Shown here: in pieces, positions 27,369-37,100 of the stretch
How positions within the stretch are numbered: position 1 is the first letter of the stretch
How the letters are laid out: each line of letters starts with the position of its first letter
DNA from: Methylobacterium sp. E-005
Lineage (GTDB): Bacteria; Pseudomonadota; Alphaproteobacteria; Rhizobiales; Beijerinckiaceae
DNA length: 64,000 nucleotides
Assembly: GCF_022829725.1 (NCBI RefSeq)
Contig: NZ_JAKSYG010000026.1
Span: 19,765-83,764 of the forward strand
Reading direction: 5' to 3'
Position numbers and translations under genes: made by a program
The notes under the pieces: generated by a model
The model's database searches: none
The model's input: the letters and a program-made list of their open reading frames with translations, nothing else
What the model was told of the DNA's origin: nothing

Positions 27369-28766
27369 TCAGGCCCCGCCGGAACCGTGCAGCCGCACGG
27401 ATCGCCCGATCCGTCCCCCGGCCTCGTCGGGCCGGGTCCGGCAATCCGCGATGGTGGCCCGGGCCGTGTCGATGGCGACCGAGACCGCGGACAGGACCGG
27501 CGGATCGGGCGCCCGCTCCCGGGTGTAGCGGACCACGTCCATGGCGAGCGCGTCGACCTCGACGGTCAGCGCCTCGATCGCCGCCGGGTCGCGCACAGCC
27601 CGCGCCTGACCGGCGATCTCCAGGAGCCGGTCGATGATCTCGTCGATCCGCTCCCGGCGCAGGCTCGCGAGCCGCTGCCGGATCCAGGCCAGCACCGAGA
27701 CGAGGCCGCCCGCCAGCGCGCCGAGGAGGTAGAGCGTGTCGCCGTAGCGCTCGATGAAGCCGTGCTGGTCGCGCTCGTAATAGTCGATGGCCCCGGGATG
27801 GATCGGGATGCGGGCGCTGGTTGCCGCCACCGTGGTGTCGTAGGCCGGGGCCTGGACGTACTCGGCGGCGTCCGTCGCTTGCGCGGCGGCGGTGCGCTTC
27901 TCGAAGAGCTGCCGGGTCACGTCGGCCACCACCACGCGGCTCAGGGAGGCCCGGGCCATCAGCCGGTACGAGGCGCCCACGGTCTTCACGTCCTCGGCCG
28001 GCAGTTTCGGCCGGCCGCCGAACAGGCCCCCCGGGATCGTCACCGCCTGGAGCCGCGGGAAGCGCTCGATCACCGCGTCGTCGTCCTCGACCGTGACGAA
28101 CGCGACCTTGCCGCCGCGGGCGAGCCCCCGCACGGCTCCCACCAGGGCGAGCGCCTTGGGCGCCGAGGGCGCGATGATGCTGACGAAGGCGTCAATCCGC
28201 TTCTCGCGGAAGGCTCCCGCCACCGCCTCCTGATCGACCGGGACCAGCAGGACCGTGGAATCCCGTACGGGGCCGGCCGCCTCATCCAGGATAAGGCCGT
28301 AATAGCCCAGGATGTTGCGCAGCAAACCGAGGTCGGCATCCCGGTGGGCCGCGATGCCGAGCCGCTTGCCGGCGAGCTTCGGAAAACCCGTGATGCCGGC
28401 CTGTTCCGGCGAGGCGATGATCATCGCCTGATCGCGCAGGATCGCCAGGGTCAGCCCGTTGGTGGGCAGGAGCACGTCGGGGCGGACCACCGCGAGGTCG
28501 GCCCGGCCGTCTTGCAGGGCGGCGGCGCTCTCGCGCACGTCGTCGAAGGGGAGGATCTTCAGGCGTATGCTCTCATGGCCGGCATCCAGCGCGTCGGCAT
28601 AGGCCTTGATCAGCTCCGGCTCGGTGCCGTCCCGGGGGGCGACCGCGATGGTGAGCACCGTCGCCTGGAGGAGATACCACGCCGCCACCCCGCCGGCGCC
28701 CAGGAGGGCTGCGCCGGCCAGGAGCAGGACCTCGCGGCGCAGCAACCAAGCGGGGACAGCCCACAT
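27369..28766 (-). CDS. TAXI-family (TRAP-type) solute-binding protein, membrane anchored
   Basis: The 465-aa product has an N-terminal membrane anchor (residues ~12-34) and a periplasmic TAXI-type binding domain (TIAVAPRDGTEPELIKAYADAL, then ADLAVVRPDVLLPTNGL, ASPEQAGITGFPKLAGKRLGI). Near residue ~345 a second hydrophobic helix (LYLLGALAGGLVSVLAWI) is followed by a helical cytoplasmic tail. Both features are longer than in ordinary secreted TAXI proteins. It is the last gene of a leftward operon with a DMT permease and an ArsB-like permease, 9 nt after the DMT stop. No TRAP membrane subunit is next to it. Confidence 0.8.
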   Translation of the reverse strand: MWAVPAWLLRREVLLLAGAALLGAGGVAAWYLLQATVLTIAVAPRDGTEPELIKAYADALDAGHESIRLKILPFDDVRESAAALQDGRADLAVVRPDVLLPTNGLTLAILRDQAMIIASPEQAGITGFPKLAGKRLGIAAHRDADLGLLRNILGYYGLILDEAAGPVRDSTVLLVPVDQEAVAGAFREKRIDAFVSIIAPSAPKALALVGAVRGLARGGKVAFVTVEDDDAVIERFPRLQAVTIPGGLFGGRPKLPAEDVKTVGASYRLMARASLSRVVVADVTRQLFEKRTAAAQATDAAEYVQAPAYDTTVAATSARIPIHPGAIDYYERDQHGFIERYGDTLYLLGALAGGLVSVLAWIRQRLASLRRERIDEIIDRLLEIAGQARAVRDPAAIEALTVEVDALAMDVVRYTRERAPDPPVLSAVSVAIDTARATIADCRTRPDEAGGRIGRSVRLHGSGGA

Positions 28767-28775
28767 CCCGGCCGC

Positions 28776-29696
28776 TCAGAACAGCGAGATCAGGACGATC
28801 CCACCGACCATCAGGGCGGCACCGATCAGGCGCGGCGCGCCGGCCTTCACCTGCTTCATGCCGAACCAGCCGAAATGATCGAGCGCCACCGAGGTGATCA
28901 GGTTGGCGGTGATCAGGAGGCCGTTGAAGGCCCCGGCCCCGACCTTGTCGACGAACAGCAGCCCGGCGAACACCGCCACCGCGCCGGTGATGCCGGCGAG
29001 CGGCATCCACCAGCGGACCCCCGCGACGTCCTGCCGGCTCGGCAGCGGCGAGGGGCGCAGCAGGAACACCAGGGCGAACACGAACACGACCGGGATGAAC
29101 GACACCGTGGCGGCGAGCCAGGGATTCTCCAGGGCGCCGCGCAGCTGCGCGTTCCACACCACGCCGACCGCCATGAGGGCGCCGGCCACCAGGATGAACG
29201 GGTAGAGCAGCTTGCCGCCGACTCCCTTCTCGCCGCCCTCGCTCTTGCCGCCCGAGCGGGCGATGAAGGTCACGCCCACCGCCATCAGCAGGCCGCCGAG
29301 CCAGGCCATCGGCTTGAAGCCCGACGCCTGCAGGCCGAACAGGCCGAACGCGTCCATCGCCAGCGAGGTGAGGATGTTGGCGGTCAGCGTCAGGCCGTTG
29401 AACGGCCCGGCGCCGACCTTGTCGATGAAGGCGAGGCCGCCGAACACCGCCACCGCGCCGGCCACACCCCCGAGCGGGGCGTACCAGGGCATCTTGCTCA
29501 GGGAGGCGAGGTTCGGCAGCGGCGTCGGCATCGTGAAGAACAGGGTCGCGAACACGAAGACGATCGGCAGGAACGACACCGTCGCGGCGAGCCAGGGATT
29601 GACCAGCTTGCCGCGCAGCTGCGCGTTCATGGCGTTGCCGATGGCCTGCAGCGCGCCGGCCACCAGGATGAAGGGATACAGGAGGGCAGCCGTCAC
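28776..29696 (-). CDS. YdcZ/DUF606-type DMT permease, internal duplication
   Basis: The 306-aa product has two very similar halves of about 145 residues, each with ~5 membrane helices. Both begin LLYPFILVAGAL, continue NAQLRG.L.NPWLAATVSF and include VDKVGAG.FNGL-type segments. Single-repeat YdcZ (DUF606) proteins are usually ~145 aa and dimeric, so this is a covalent duplicate. The start is GTG at 29696. The gene is 24 nt after the ArsB-like gene and 9 nt before the TAXI gene. The substrate is unknown. Confidence 0.85.
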   Translation of the reverse strand: MTAALLYPFILVAGALQAIGNAMNAQLRGKLVNPWLAATVSFLPIVFVFATLFFTMPTPLPNLASLSKMPWYAPLGGVAGAVAVFGGLAFIDKVGAGPFNGLTLTANILTSLAMDAFGLFGLQASGFKPMAWLGGLLMAVGVTFIARSGGKSEGGEKGVGGKLLYPFILVAGALMAVGVVWNAQLRGALENPWLAATVSFIPVVFVFALVFLLRPSPLPSRQDVAGVRWWMPLAGITGAVAVFAGLLFVDKVGAGAFNGLLITANLITSVALDHFGWFGMKQVKAGAPRLIGAALMVGGIVLISLF

Positions 29697-29720
29697 GCGC
29701 GCAGACCTTGGGTTCGGGGT

Positions 29721-30989
29721 TCAGATGAGCAGCAGGCCGGCCAGAGCCAGCACGAGGGCCGATGGCATCACCAGCAGGCCGAGCTTCAGGAAGGTCCAGG
29801 CGCCGACATCCTGGCCCTCGCGGCGGATGGCGGTGAGCCAGAGGATGGTCGCCAGCGAGCCCGTCACCGAGAGGTTCGGGCCCAGATCGACGCCGATCAG
29901 GATCGCGCCCGCGACCTTCTCGGGCACCTGGGCGGTGTGGACGGCGGCGCCCGCGATGAGGCCGGCCGGCAGGTTGTTGACGAGGTTGCACAAAACCGCG
30001 ATCAGCCCCCCCGCCCCCCAGGCGGTGGCCTCCGGGGCGGCGTGGGCGTAGCCCTTGAGCAGATCCGCCAGCATGGCGAGGACGCCGGTCTTCTCCAGGG
30101 CCTCCACCAGCACGAACAGGCCGGCCACCAGCGGCAGCACGCTCCACGACACGTCCTTGGCGACCTCCACGAGGCCGCCGCGCTTGAGCAGCAGCACGAC
30201 CACGGTGGTGGCCAAGCCCGCCACGAAGGTCGGCAGGCCGAGATCGAGGCCGAGCGCCGAGGCGCCGATCAGCACGCCGCCGGTCGCCACGATGCCGATC
30301 CCCGCCACGAGGCCGGTGCGCGAGAGCGATACGGCCTCGACATCGGTCGCCACGCTCTGGCCGCGCAGCGTCTTGGCCTGGGTCAGGCGCAGCACCGCGT
30401 AGGTCGTCGCGATGGCGAGAACCGAGGGCAGCGCGAACAGGCCGAGCCAGCGCATGAGCGGCGGCATGTGATCGGCGAAGACCACGAGGTTGGCGGGGTT
30501 CGAGATCGGCAGCACGAAGCTCGCCGCGTTGGCGATGAAGGCGCAGACGAACAGGTAGGGGAGCGGATTCTCGACCTTGGCGGCCTTGGTGGCGGCGTAG
30601 ACGGCGGGCGTCAGCACCACCGCGCAGGCGTCGTTCGACAGGAACACCGTGACGACGGTGCCCACGAGGTAGACCAGGGTGAACAGCCGGGTCGCCGAGC
30701 CCTTGGCGGCACGCACCGCGATCGAGGCCAGCCAGTCGAACAGGCCCTCCTTCCGGGCGACCTCCGACATCAGCATCATGCCGACGAGGAACAGGTAGAC
30801 GTCGGTGCCCTTGAGGACGCCCTCCCAGGCGGTGGCGGGGGCGAGCAGCCCGAGGGCGACGAGGGCGCCAGCGCCGAGCACGGCCCAGATCGCCTCCGGC
30901 CACGAGAACGGCCGCAGGATGACGCCGAGCGTCGCGAGGGCGGTGATCGCCCAGGTCGTGATGTTGGGGGACAGCGTCAGCGCGCCCAT
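29721..30989 (-). CDS. ArsB/NhaD-superfamily (ion transporter) permease
   Basis: The 422-aa product has 10-12 predicted membrane helices and ArsB-family landmarks: GTDVYLFLVGMMLMSEVARKEG, TVFLSNDACAVVLTP, ISNPANLVVFAD and the second-half repeat LCNLVNNLPAGL ... GVDLGPNLSVTGSLATILWL. ArsB exports arsenite, but no arsR, arsC or arsA lies near, and the operon partners are a DMT permease and a TAXI protein, so another anion is possible. First gene of the operon; start ATG at 30989. Confidence 0.83.
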   Translation of the reverse strand: MGALTLSPNITTWAITALATLGVILRPFSWPEAIWAVLGAGALVALGLLAPATAWEGVLKGTDVYLFLVGMMLMSEVARKEGLFDWLASIAVRAAKGSATRLFTLVYLVGTVVTVFLSNDACAVVLTPAVYAATKAAKVENPLPYLFVCAFIANAASFVLPISNPANLVVFADHMPPLMRWLGLFALPSVLAIATTYAVLRLTQAKTLRGQSVATDVEAVSLSRTGLVAGIGIVATGGVLIGASALGLDLGLPTFVAGLATTVVVLLLKRGGLVEVAKDVSWSVLPLVAGLFVLVEALEKTGVLAMLADLLKGYAHAAPEATAWGAGGLIAVLCNLVNNLPAGLIAGAAVHTAQVPEKVAGAILIGVDLGPNLSVTGSLATILWLTAIRREGQDVGAWTFLKLGLLVMPSALVLALAGLLLI

Positions 30990-31056
30990 CGGTTCCGGTA
31001 GTCCTGTATCGGGTGAGTCGGGAAAGGGATGTCTGCAGCGTTTCGGATGGGGCCGG

Positions 31057-32277
31057 CTACCAGTCCCGGCCGTTGCGGTTGGGGCCGAGCTGATCCCCGC
31101 GGATGCCCTTGCCGGGCCAAGCCTGCGTGCGGAACGCGTCGCTGCCCGGTCGCTTCGGGGCGGGCGGCGGCGTGAATGCGCAGGACACGGGCTCGATCGT
31201 CTCGGCGTCGCTGCCGCCCGTGCCGTCCGCCGCCGTCACCGAGAGACGGTGCGCGCCGCCCGGCCACGGAACCTGCGCCTCGACGGTGCGCGGACCGACC
31301 GGATGCATCGGGTGGGGCGGCCCGCCGTCGACGCGGGCGTGGCAGGACCAATGCTCCTGCGGGGCGTTCGAGAGCACGAGGGCGCGCACCGTGATCGTCC
31401 CGCCTGCCACCAGAGGCTCCGCGGCGAGGCGCCGGTCGGCCGGGCTCGTGATCATCACGAAGGGCAGCTTTCGGTCGAGGGGCTTGAACCGCCAACTCGT
31501 CACGGCGCCGTCGATCGCCCCCACCGCGTAGCCCACCGCGCCGTCCTCGTTCTGGCCGACCGAGCGGGCCGAGGCGTAGAGGGTGCGCCCGTCATGGGCG
31601 AGTTCGTTGTAGTGGGTGTGACCCATCTCGACGAGGCGGACATTGTGGCCACGGATCAGGCCCGCCAGCGTGGCCTTCTCGTCCGGCCCGGTGAGGTCGT
31701 CCGGATAGGTGTGGGTGAAGACCGCGCAGGGCAGGCCGTCCCGGTCGGCCGCCGCGAGTTCGCTTCCGAGCCAATCGAGCTGGCAGGGACCGAGCCGGAA
31801 ATCGAGGCCGAATCCCTTCTGGCCGTAGCCGGCGCTGATCATGTCGAGGAACAGGCAGCGCACGCCGGCGAACGTCTCGGCGTAGTAGTAGTGCGGCACA
31901 TAAATCGGGGTCTGCGGCCGGGGCAGGTAATGCCCGCGGGGCTGGTGACGGCCACCCTGTCGGCTGCCCATCACCTGCGCGAACAGCGCATCGAAATCCG
32001 TCATCCTGCCGTGCTGGCGGTCGTGATCCCCGGCGATCAGGCGGACCGGAAGCGCCGAATGGGCCGCCAGGGCATCGGTCAGGATCTTGTACTGCGCCGC
32101 CCGCCCGTCCTCGGCGAGGTCGCCCGGCAGGTAGGCGAAGTCAAGGAGACCGCTCTGATGGAGGCCGTCGACCTCGGCGAGGATCGCCCGCAGGTCGATC
32201 GCGTTTCGGTCGCCCGGCTGTTCCAGGTGCAGATCGCCGATATGCGCGAAGGCGAACACGCCGCGGGTCCCGCTCAT
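31057..32277 (-). CDS. Calcineurin-like metallophosphoesterase
   Basis: The 406-aa product has the dimetal motifs GDLHLEQPG near the N-terminus, LPGDLAEDG, AGDHDRQHG, and GHTHYNE. The N-terminal ~270 residues are the phosphoesterase domain and the last ~130 residues look like a beta-rich accessory domain (VTAADGTGGSDAETIEP). There is no signal peptide, so cytosolic or weakly exported. Start ATG at 32277, with MSGTRGVFAFAHIGDLHL. It follows the AraC gene on the same strand across a 385-nt gap. Confidence 0.83.
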   Translation of the reverse strand: MSGTRGVFAFAHIGDLHLEQPGDRNAIDLRAILAEVDGLHQSGLLDFAYLPGDLAEDGRAAQYKILTDALAAHSALPVRLIAGDHDRQHGRMTDFDALFAQVMGSRQGGRHQPRGHYLPRPQTPIYVPHYYYAETFAGVRCLFLDMISAGYGQKGFGLDFRLGPCQLDWLGSELAAADRDGLPCAVFTHTYPDDLTGPDEKATLAGLIRGHNVRLVEMGHTHYNELAHDGRTLYASARSVGQNEDGAVGYAVGAIDGAVTSWRFKPLDRKLPFVMITSPADRRLAAEPLVAGGTITVRALVLSNAPQEHWSCHARVDGGPPHPMHPVGPRTVEAQVPWPGGAHRLSVTAADGTGGSDAETIEPVSCAFTPPPAPKRPGSDAFRTQAWPGKGIRGDQLGPNRNGRDW

Positions 32278-32662
32278 GGGGCCGTTGCGCCGCGGGGAAC
32301 CGCGTACGCCCGCCCGATCGATCCGCCTGTCCCGCCCGCCATCGCGCCCTCCGGATGGCCCCCGGGAGGCAGCCACACACGTTGCGAACGGCCCGACGCC
32401 CCGGACGCCGCCGAGTTCCGTGATCGGGCTGCAGGCTAGGCGGCCCGGAACCTAATTTTTCGTGATCGCGACCGGGACACCGGACAGGACAGGGAAAGTG
32501 TCGTGAAATCGGACGCCCTGTGTCTGCTTGCTGGACACATGCCGGGCTTTCACGACGACAGGTCGTGATCGCCCGAACTTTGGCCCCCGCCCGATACGGA
32601 TTGTGGCTCATCCTGCGCGAGTCAGGCTCAAACCGGGCCGTGAGCGCGCGCAGTCTCCGGCA
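32278..32662. other. Intergenic region with three TCGTGA repeats
   Basis: The gap lies upstream of the metallophosphoesterase. TCGTGA occurs at 32460, 32501 and 32563, the outer two as tcgtgatcgc. An inverted repeat tcacgac-gacag-gtcgtga is at 32550-32568. These may be sites for the neighbouring AraC regulator. No gene was seen. Confidence 0.4.
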
Positions 32663-33718
32663 TCAGAGGCTCTCGATCCAGTCACGCAGGACCGCCCCCG
32701 GCGCGCGCTCCAGCTCGGCCTCCGGGCGCCGGGGTGCGGTGCTGGGCACGAAGCCGAACCGGCGCTTGAACGCCCGCCGGAAGGTCCGCTCGTCCGAGAA
32801 GCCGACCGCGTAGGCGACCTGTGCGACGCGGGCGGCTTGCGGCCCGTCATCCCGCACCAGCATCCGCATGGCGGCCATCAGACGGCGGTCGCGGATGTAG
32901 GCGACGATGCCGTGCGGCGCGAACAGGCGGTACAGTGTCGAGCGCGACAGGCCGAGCCGTGCCGCGATCAGAGCCGGCGTCAGTTTCGGATTGCCGAGTT
33001 CCGCTTCGACGAGGCGGCGGATCCGGATGCGGGCATCCGGATTGGGGGAGGCCCGACCCGTCTCCTTGCCGCGCAGCCAGGTCGCGCAGAGCTGGGTGAT
33101 CGCCGCCGAGGCCGCCAGGGCCTCGCGCCGGTCGAGGAGATCGCCGCAGGCGACGACGTTGGCGACGAAACTATGGACGAGGCGCCCGAAGGGATCGCCA
33201 TCGTGGTCCAGGGCCCGGCCGTGCAGGGCATCCGGGTGGCAGCCCTGCTGCTCCAGGACGGCGCGGGGAATCAGGACGTTGGTGGCGTCGACCGGGTCCG
33301 CGACGATGCGCACGGGCTGCCCGAGATCGAACACGATGGCCTGGACCTCGGTGACGGGACCGGTGCGCGGACCGGCCTCCACGAGGCTCTGCCCCCGGCG
33401 ATAGAACTGCAGCAGGAGATGGTCCAGGCCCTGCTGGCGGATCATCTCCGGCGACCGCACGAGGATGTGGGCCGGCGCCATCACGTCGCCGACCAGGAGG
33501 TCGCCGAGGTGATAGCTGCGCATCGCGATCGGGATCGTCAGGTCGGTCTCGGGCCGGAAGCTCACCGCGAAGATGGGGGCGAGATGGTCCTGCCACGCCC
33601 GGCCGAGGGCCTGTGGATCCTGCGGCGGCTCGAACCGCAGGCAGGCGATCCTGTTCATCTGGACAGAGCCGGTGGATCGGGATGTAGCGGAGCCCGGATC
33701 GGTATTGTCGAGATACAT
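32663..33718 (-). CDS. AraC-family transcription regulator
   Basis: The 351-aa product has an N-terminal AraC_binding_2-type ligand domain and a C-terminal double helix-turn-helix (LTPALIAARLGLSRSTLYRLFAPHG, then VAQVAYAVGFSDERTFRRAFKRRFG). The last helix carries the family hallmark GF.....F.R.F....G. No ligand can be predicted. It is divergent from the autotransporter gene and lies upstream of the phosphoesterase. Confidence 0.88.
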   Translation of the reverse strand: MYLDNTDPGSATSRSTGSVQMNRIACLRFEPPQDPQALGRAWQDHLAPIFAVSFRPETDLTIPIAMRSYHLGDLLVGDVMAPAHILVRSPEMIRQQGLDHLLLQFYRRGQSLVEAGPRTGPVTEVQAIVFDLGQPVRIVADPVDATNVLIPRAVLEQQGCHPDALHGRALDHDGDPFGRLVHSFVANVVACGDLLDRREALAASAAITQLCATWLRGKETGRASPNPDARIRIRRLVEAELGNPKLTPALIAARLGLSRSTLYRLFAPHGIVAYIRDRRLMAAMRMLVRDDGPQAARVAQVAYAVGFSDERTFRRAFKRRFGFVPSTAPRRPEAELERAPGAVLRDWIESL

Positions 33719-34110
33719 CGCTGAAGCCTAACGCGTATTATTGGCTCGGTTTATAAGTATTTGCGTCTTTACGAAAGATAATCTGTGGCTTGGGTCCGCA
33801 ATCTTGGGCCGGGCTCGACCGGAGCCAGGGATGTGATCAGTGGGTCCATTCCGTCGTGATGAACATCCTAGCCTATCGCGCTGCCCCGGCGACGTGCGAT
33901 TCGGCGCGGACGGTGTCGAATGATGTCGCCGGCCAACCGGTGTCCAATGGTTAGCCGACGGGGGCACGGGACTTTCCGTTCCAGAGAAGAGCAAAGCAGT
34001 TCCAAATGGAAGGCCCGGACTCATCTGTCGCAGATAAGCGACGGTGCGTTACGTATGCCCTTGCTAACGCGACTCGCAGCATCTTTTGCAGGATCTGCGG
34101 GGTCGGAACG
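33719..34110. other. Divergent region, AraC gene and autotransporter
   Basis: This 392-nt gap includes an AT-rich stretch near 33730-33785 next to the AraC start. It is the likely site of both promoters. The autotransporter frame is open from 34006, but that extension lacks signal features. Confidence 0.4.
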
Positions 34111-37100
34111 ATGGATCATAAGCACGGAAAGGCGGCCGACGCCGACGAGGCAGGGTTGCGCGGTGCTGTTTTACGCAGCACCACGATCCGCCGTGCGTCG
34201 TCCCGGGCGGGATTATTGTTCGGATGCTCCCTGGCCGCGCTGACGATCGCCCCGGGTCCGGTCGCCGCAGAGGATGACGGTGTGCGCCCGGCACGGTCTC
34301 CCTCGACGCTTGACGCCGCAGGCCACCCGCTGACGGCGGCGGACTTCCGGGCGTGGGACGCTTACACCGGGGATTGGGGGCTTGGGGCCATCGACGCCGC
34401 CGGAGCCTATGCGCGCGGCTTTACCGGCCTCGATATCCCGGTCGCCGTCGTCGACAGCGGTATCGATAAAGGCCACCCGAAGTTCACGGGCCGTATCTCG
34501 AGCGCCTCACGCAATTTCTGGCTTCCGGAACTTGTCTTTCCCAACGGTCGGTCGAGTCAGATGATCGTGGTCGATGTCAACGGCCACGGCACGCACGTTT
34601 CGGGTACGATCGGGGCATCGCCAGCCGATGGCCATATGATGGGCGTCGCCTACGAGAGCAGGATATTATCGCTCAGCGCGATCTTGAGCCAATCGGACAT
34701 AGATCGGATCAGAAAGGAAGAACAGGTTGTCGTTGAAGGCTTGAGATCCGATCAGGCGATCGAATATGCAGCCGATCATGGCGCTCTCGTTCTCAATGGA
34801 AGTTACGGTCCGGCGTATCCGAGGAAGAGAAATAGCGATGGAAGCATAAATATAAATTACAAAGAATATCCAATACAGACCATATTTAACGAAGACGATC
34901 ATGAGGCAATTGCTGCTGCAATCAAAGACGATGTCCTCTCTGTTTTTGCCGCTGGAAACGACGGCCGGGACCAGCCGAAGATCGCAGGCAATCCGGAAGG
35001 GAACGCGCTGTTCCCATACATCAAGCCCGAGCATGCGCTGAGCAATGTTTATTATCTACAAGACGATAATGGGCAATCCGCTAACTTCAGAACCGATTTT
35101 TCCGATGTCTCTGGGTACGTCATCGCTGTTGTAGCGACCGATTCCCACGATCAGATCGCCGGCTTCAGCAATCGCTGTGGGGTGGCGGCCGCTTGGTGCA
35201 TCGCAGCGCCGGGCGTCAAGATTGAATCCACGTGGCCGCGGGATCAACGGACGGGGGGCTATGCCGCGATCAGCGGCACCTCGATGGCAGCGCCCCATGT
35301 GACGGGTGCCGCGGCCGTGTTGCGCCAGGCCTTCCCATTCCTCAGGGCGCCCGACATCGCCCAAATCCTGTTCACCACGGCCAAGCCGCTGGGCGTGGAC
35401 GCGGATCACCCGCTCGGGAATCGGGAGACCTTCGGCTGGGGCCTGCTGAACCTCGGCAAGGCGATCGACGGCCCGGGTCAGTTCACCCGCAACTGGACGG
35501 TCGATACCACCTATAAGGGCCAAGCCTATTACGGCACCTTCGCCAACGACATCTCCGGAATCGGCGGCCTGACCAAGGTCGGTGCGGGCACCCTCGAACT
35601 GTCCGGCACCAACACCTACGCGGGCGGCACCAAGGTCTCCGGCGGCACCCTGGCCGTGTGGCGCGATGCCAATCTCGGCGCGGATGGCACCGGCCTGGCC
35701 CTCGGCGGCGGCGGACGGCTGCGCGTCCTGGCGGACGGCTTCTCCACCGCGCGTCCGGTCACCCTCGACGGCCTGGGCGTGCTGCGCATCGACGGCGGCG
35801 TCTCGGCCCGCTTCGCGGGGGTGATCGCCGACGGGGCACAGGCCGGGACGCTCGGCAAGATCGGGCCCGGCACGCTCGAACTCGCCGGCGCCAACAGCTA
35901 CACGGGCGGCACCGAGATCCGGGGCGGCACCCTGGCCGTGGGTCACGATGCCAATCTCGGCGCGGCCGGCGCCGGGCTGACCCTGAGCACAGCCGGTACG
36001 CTGCGGATCCTGGCGGGCGGGTTCTCCACCACGCGGCCGATGACCCTCGACGGCGCCGGGATCGTGTCGATCGACGGCGGCTCCGCGCGGTTTGCGGGCG
36101 TGATCGCGGATGGCGACCAGCCGGGCTCCCTCATGACGGAGGGGGCCGGCACCACGATCCTGTCGGCGGCCAACACCTATACGGGCGATACCCGCGTGGC
36201 GGGCGGCAGCGGGCTGGCTCTGACGGCGACCGGGCGCCTCGTCTCGGAGGTGTTCGTCGACCGGACGGCGAGCTTCACCAATGCCGGCCTCGCCGCCAGC
36301 GGCGTGTGGAACCTCGGCACCGTGAGCAACACCGGTACGATCGCCGGCGGCGTGACCAACAACCCCCGCGCCACCGCGACGAATGCCGGCACGATCACGG
36401 GCGGGCTGAGCAATGCCGGACTGGCCCTCAACACCGGCCTGATCTCCGGCGCTGTCTCGAACAGCGGCTGGCTCACCACCAGCGGGACGATCGCCGGCAG
36501 CCTCACCAATGCCGGTCAGGCGACCAACAGCGGGACGATCACCGGCGGCGCGGGCAACACCGGCAGCCTGACCAACGCCGGCACGATCGCGGGCGGGGTG
36601 TCGAACGGCGGCACCCTGGCGACGAGCGGGGCGATCACCGGCGGCCTCGCCAATGCCGGCCGGACCCAGAACAGCGGCACGATCGCGGGTGGGGTGTCGA
36701 ACAGCGGCACGCTGGCCACCCGCGGCACCCTCGCGGGCGGGCTGACCAACACCGGCACCGTCACGGCCAGCGCAGGCCGGATCGACGGCGCCATCCGTAA
36801 CATGGGCGGCACCCTCGCCATCACCGGAGCGGTCGCCAGCGACGGCAGCCTCGCCAATGCCGCCGGCGCCACCCTCGCGGTCGCCGGCACCGGCGCCTAC
36901 AGCCTCGCCGGGCCGCTCACCAACGCCGGCACGGTCGCGGTGGCCCAAACCGCCAGCTTGGCGGCGCCGGCCGGCCTGAGCAATGCCGGGCTCGTCGCCA
37001 GCGACGGCATCCTCACCACCGACCTCACCAACACCGGCACCGCCCGCCTCTCGGGCCAGCTCAACGGCGCGCTGACCAACACCGGCAGCCTCCGCGTCAC

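Noticed and set aside
29721..30989. Arsenic-resistance operon
   Set aside because: Only the ArsB-like permease is present; arsR, arsC, arsA and arsH-like genes are absent and the operon partners are other transporters.
27387..31001. Very long rightward open frame opposite the transporter operon
   Set aside because: It spans three clear leftward genes in the antisense frame; its composition (Arg, Asp, Gln, His, Gly) is that of shadow coding.
36300..36800. Possible CRISPR-like array
   Set aside because: The repeats are irregular in length and spacing, stay in frame with the autotransporter and encode beta-helix turns; no spacer pattern or cas genes.
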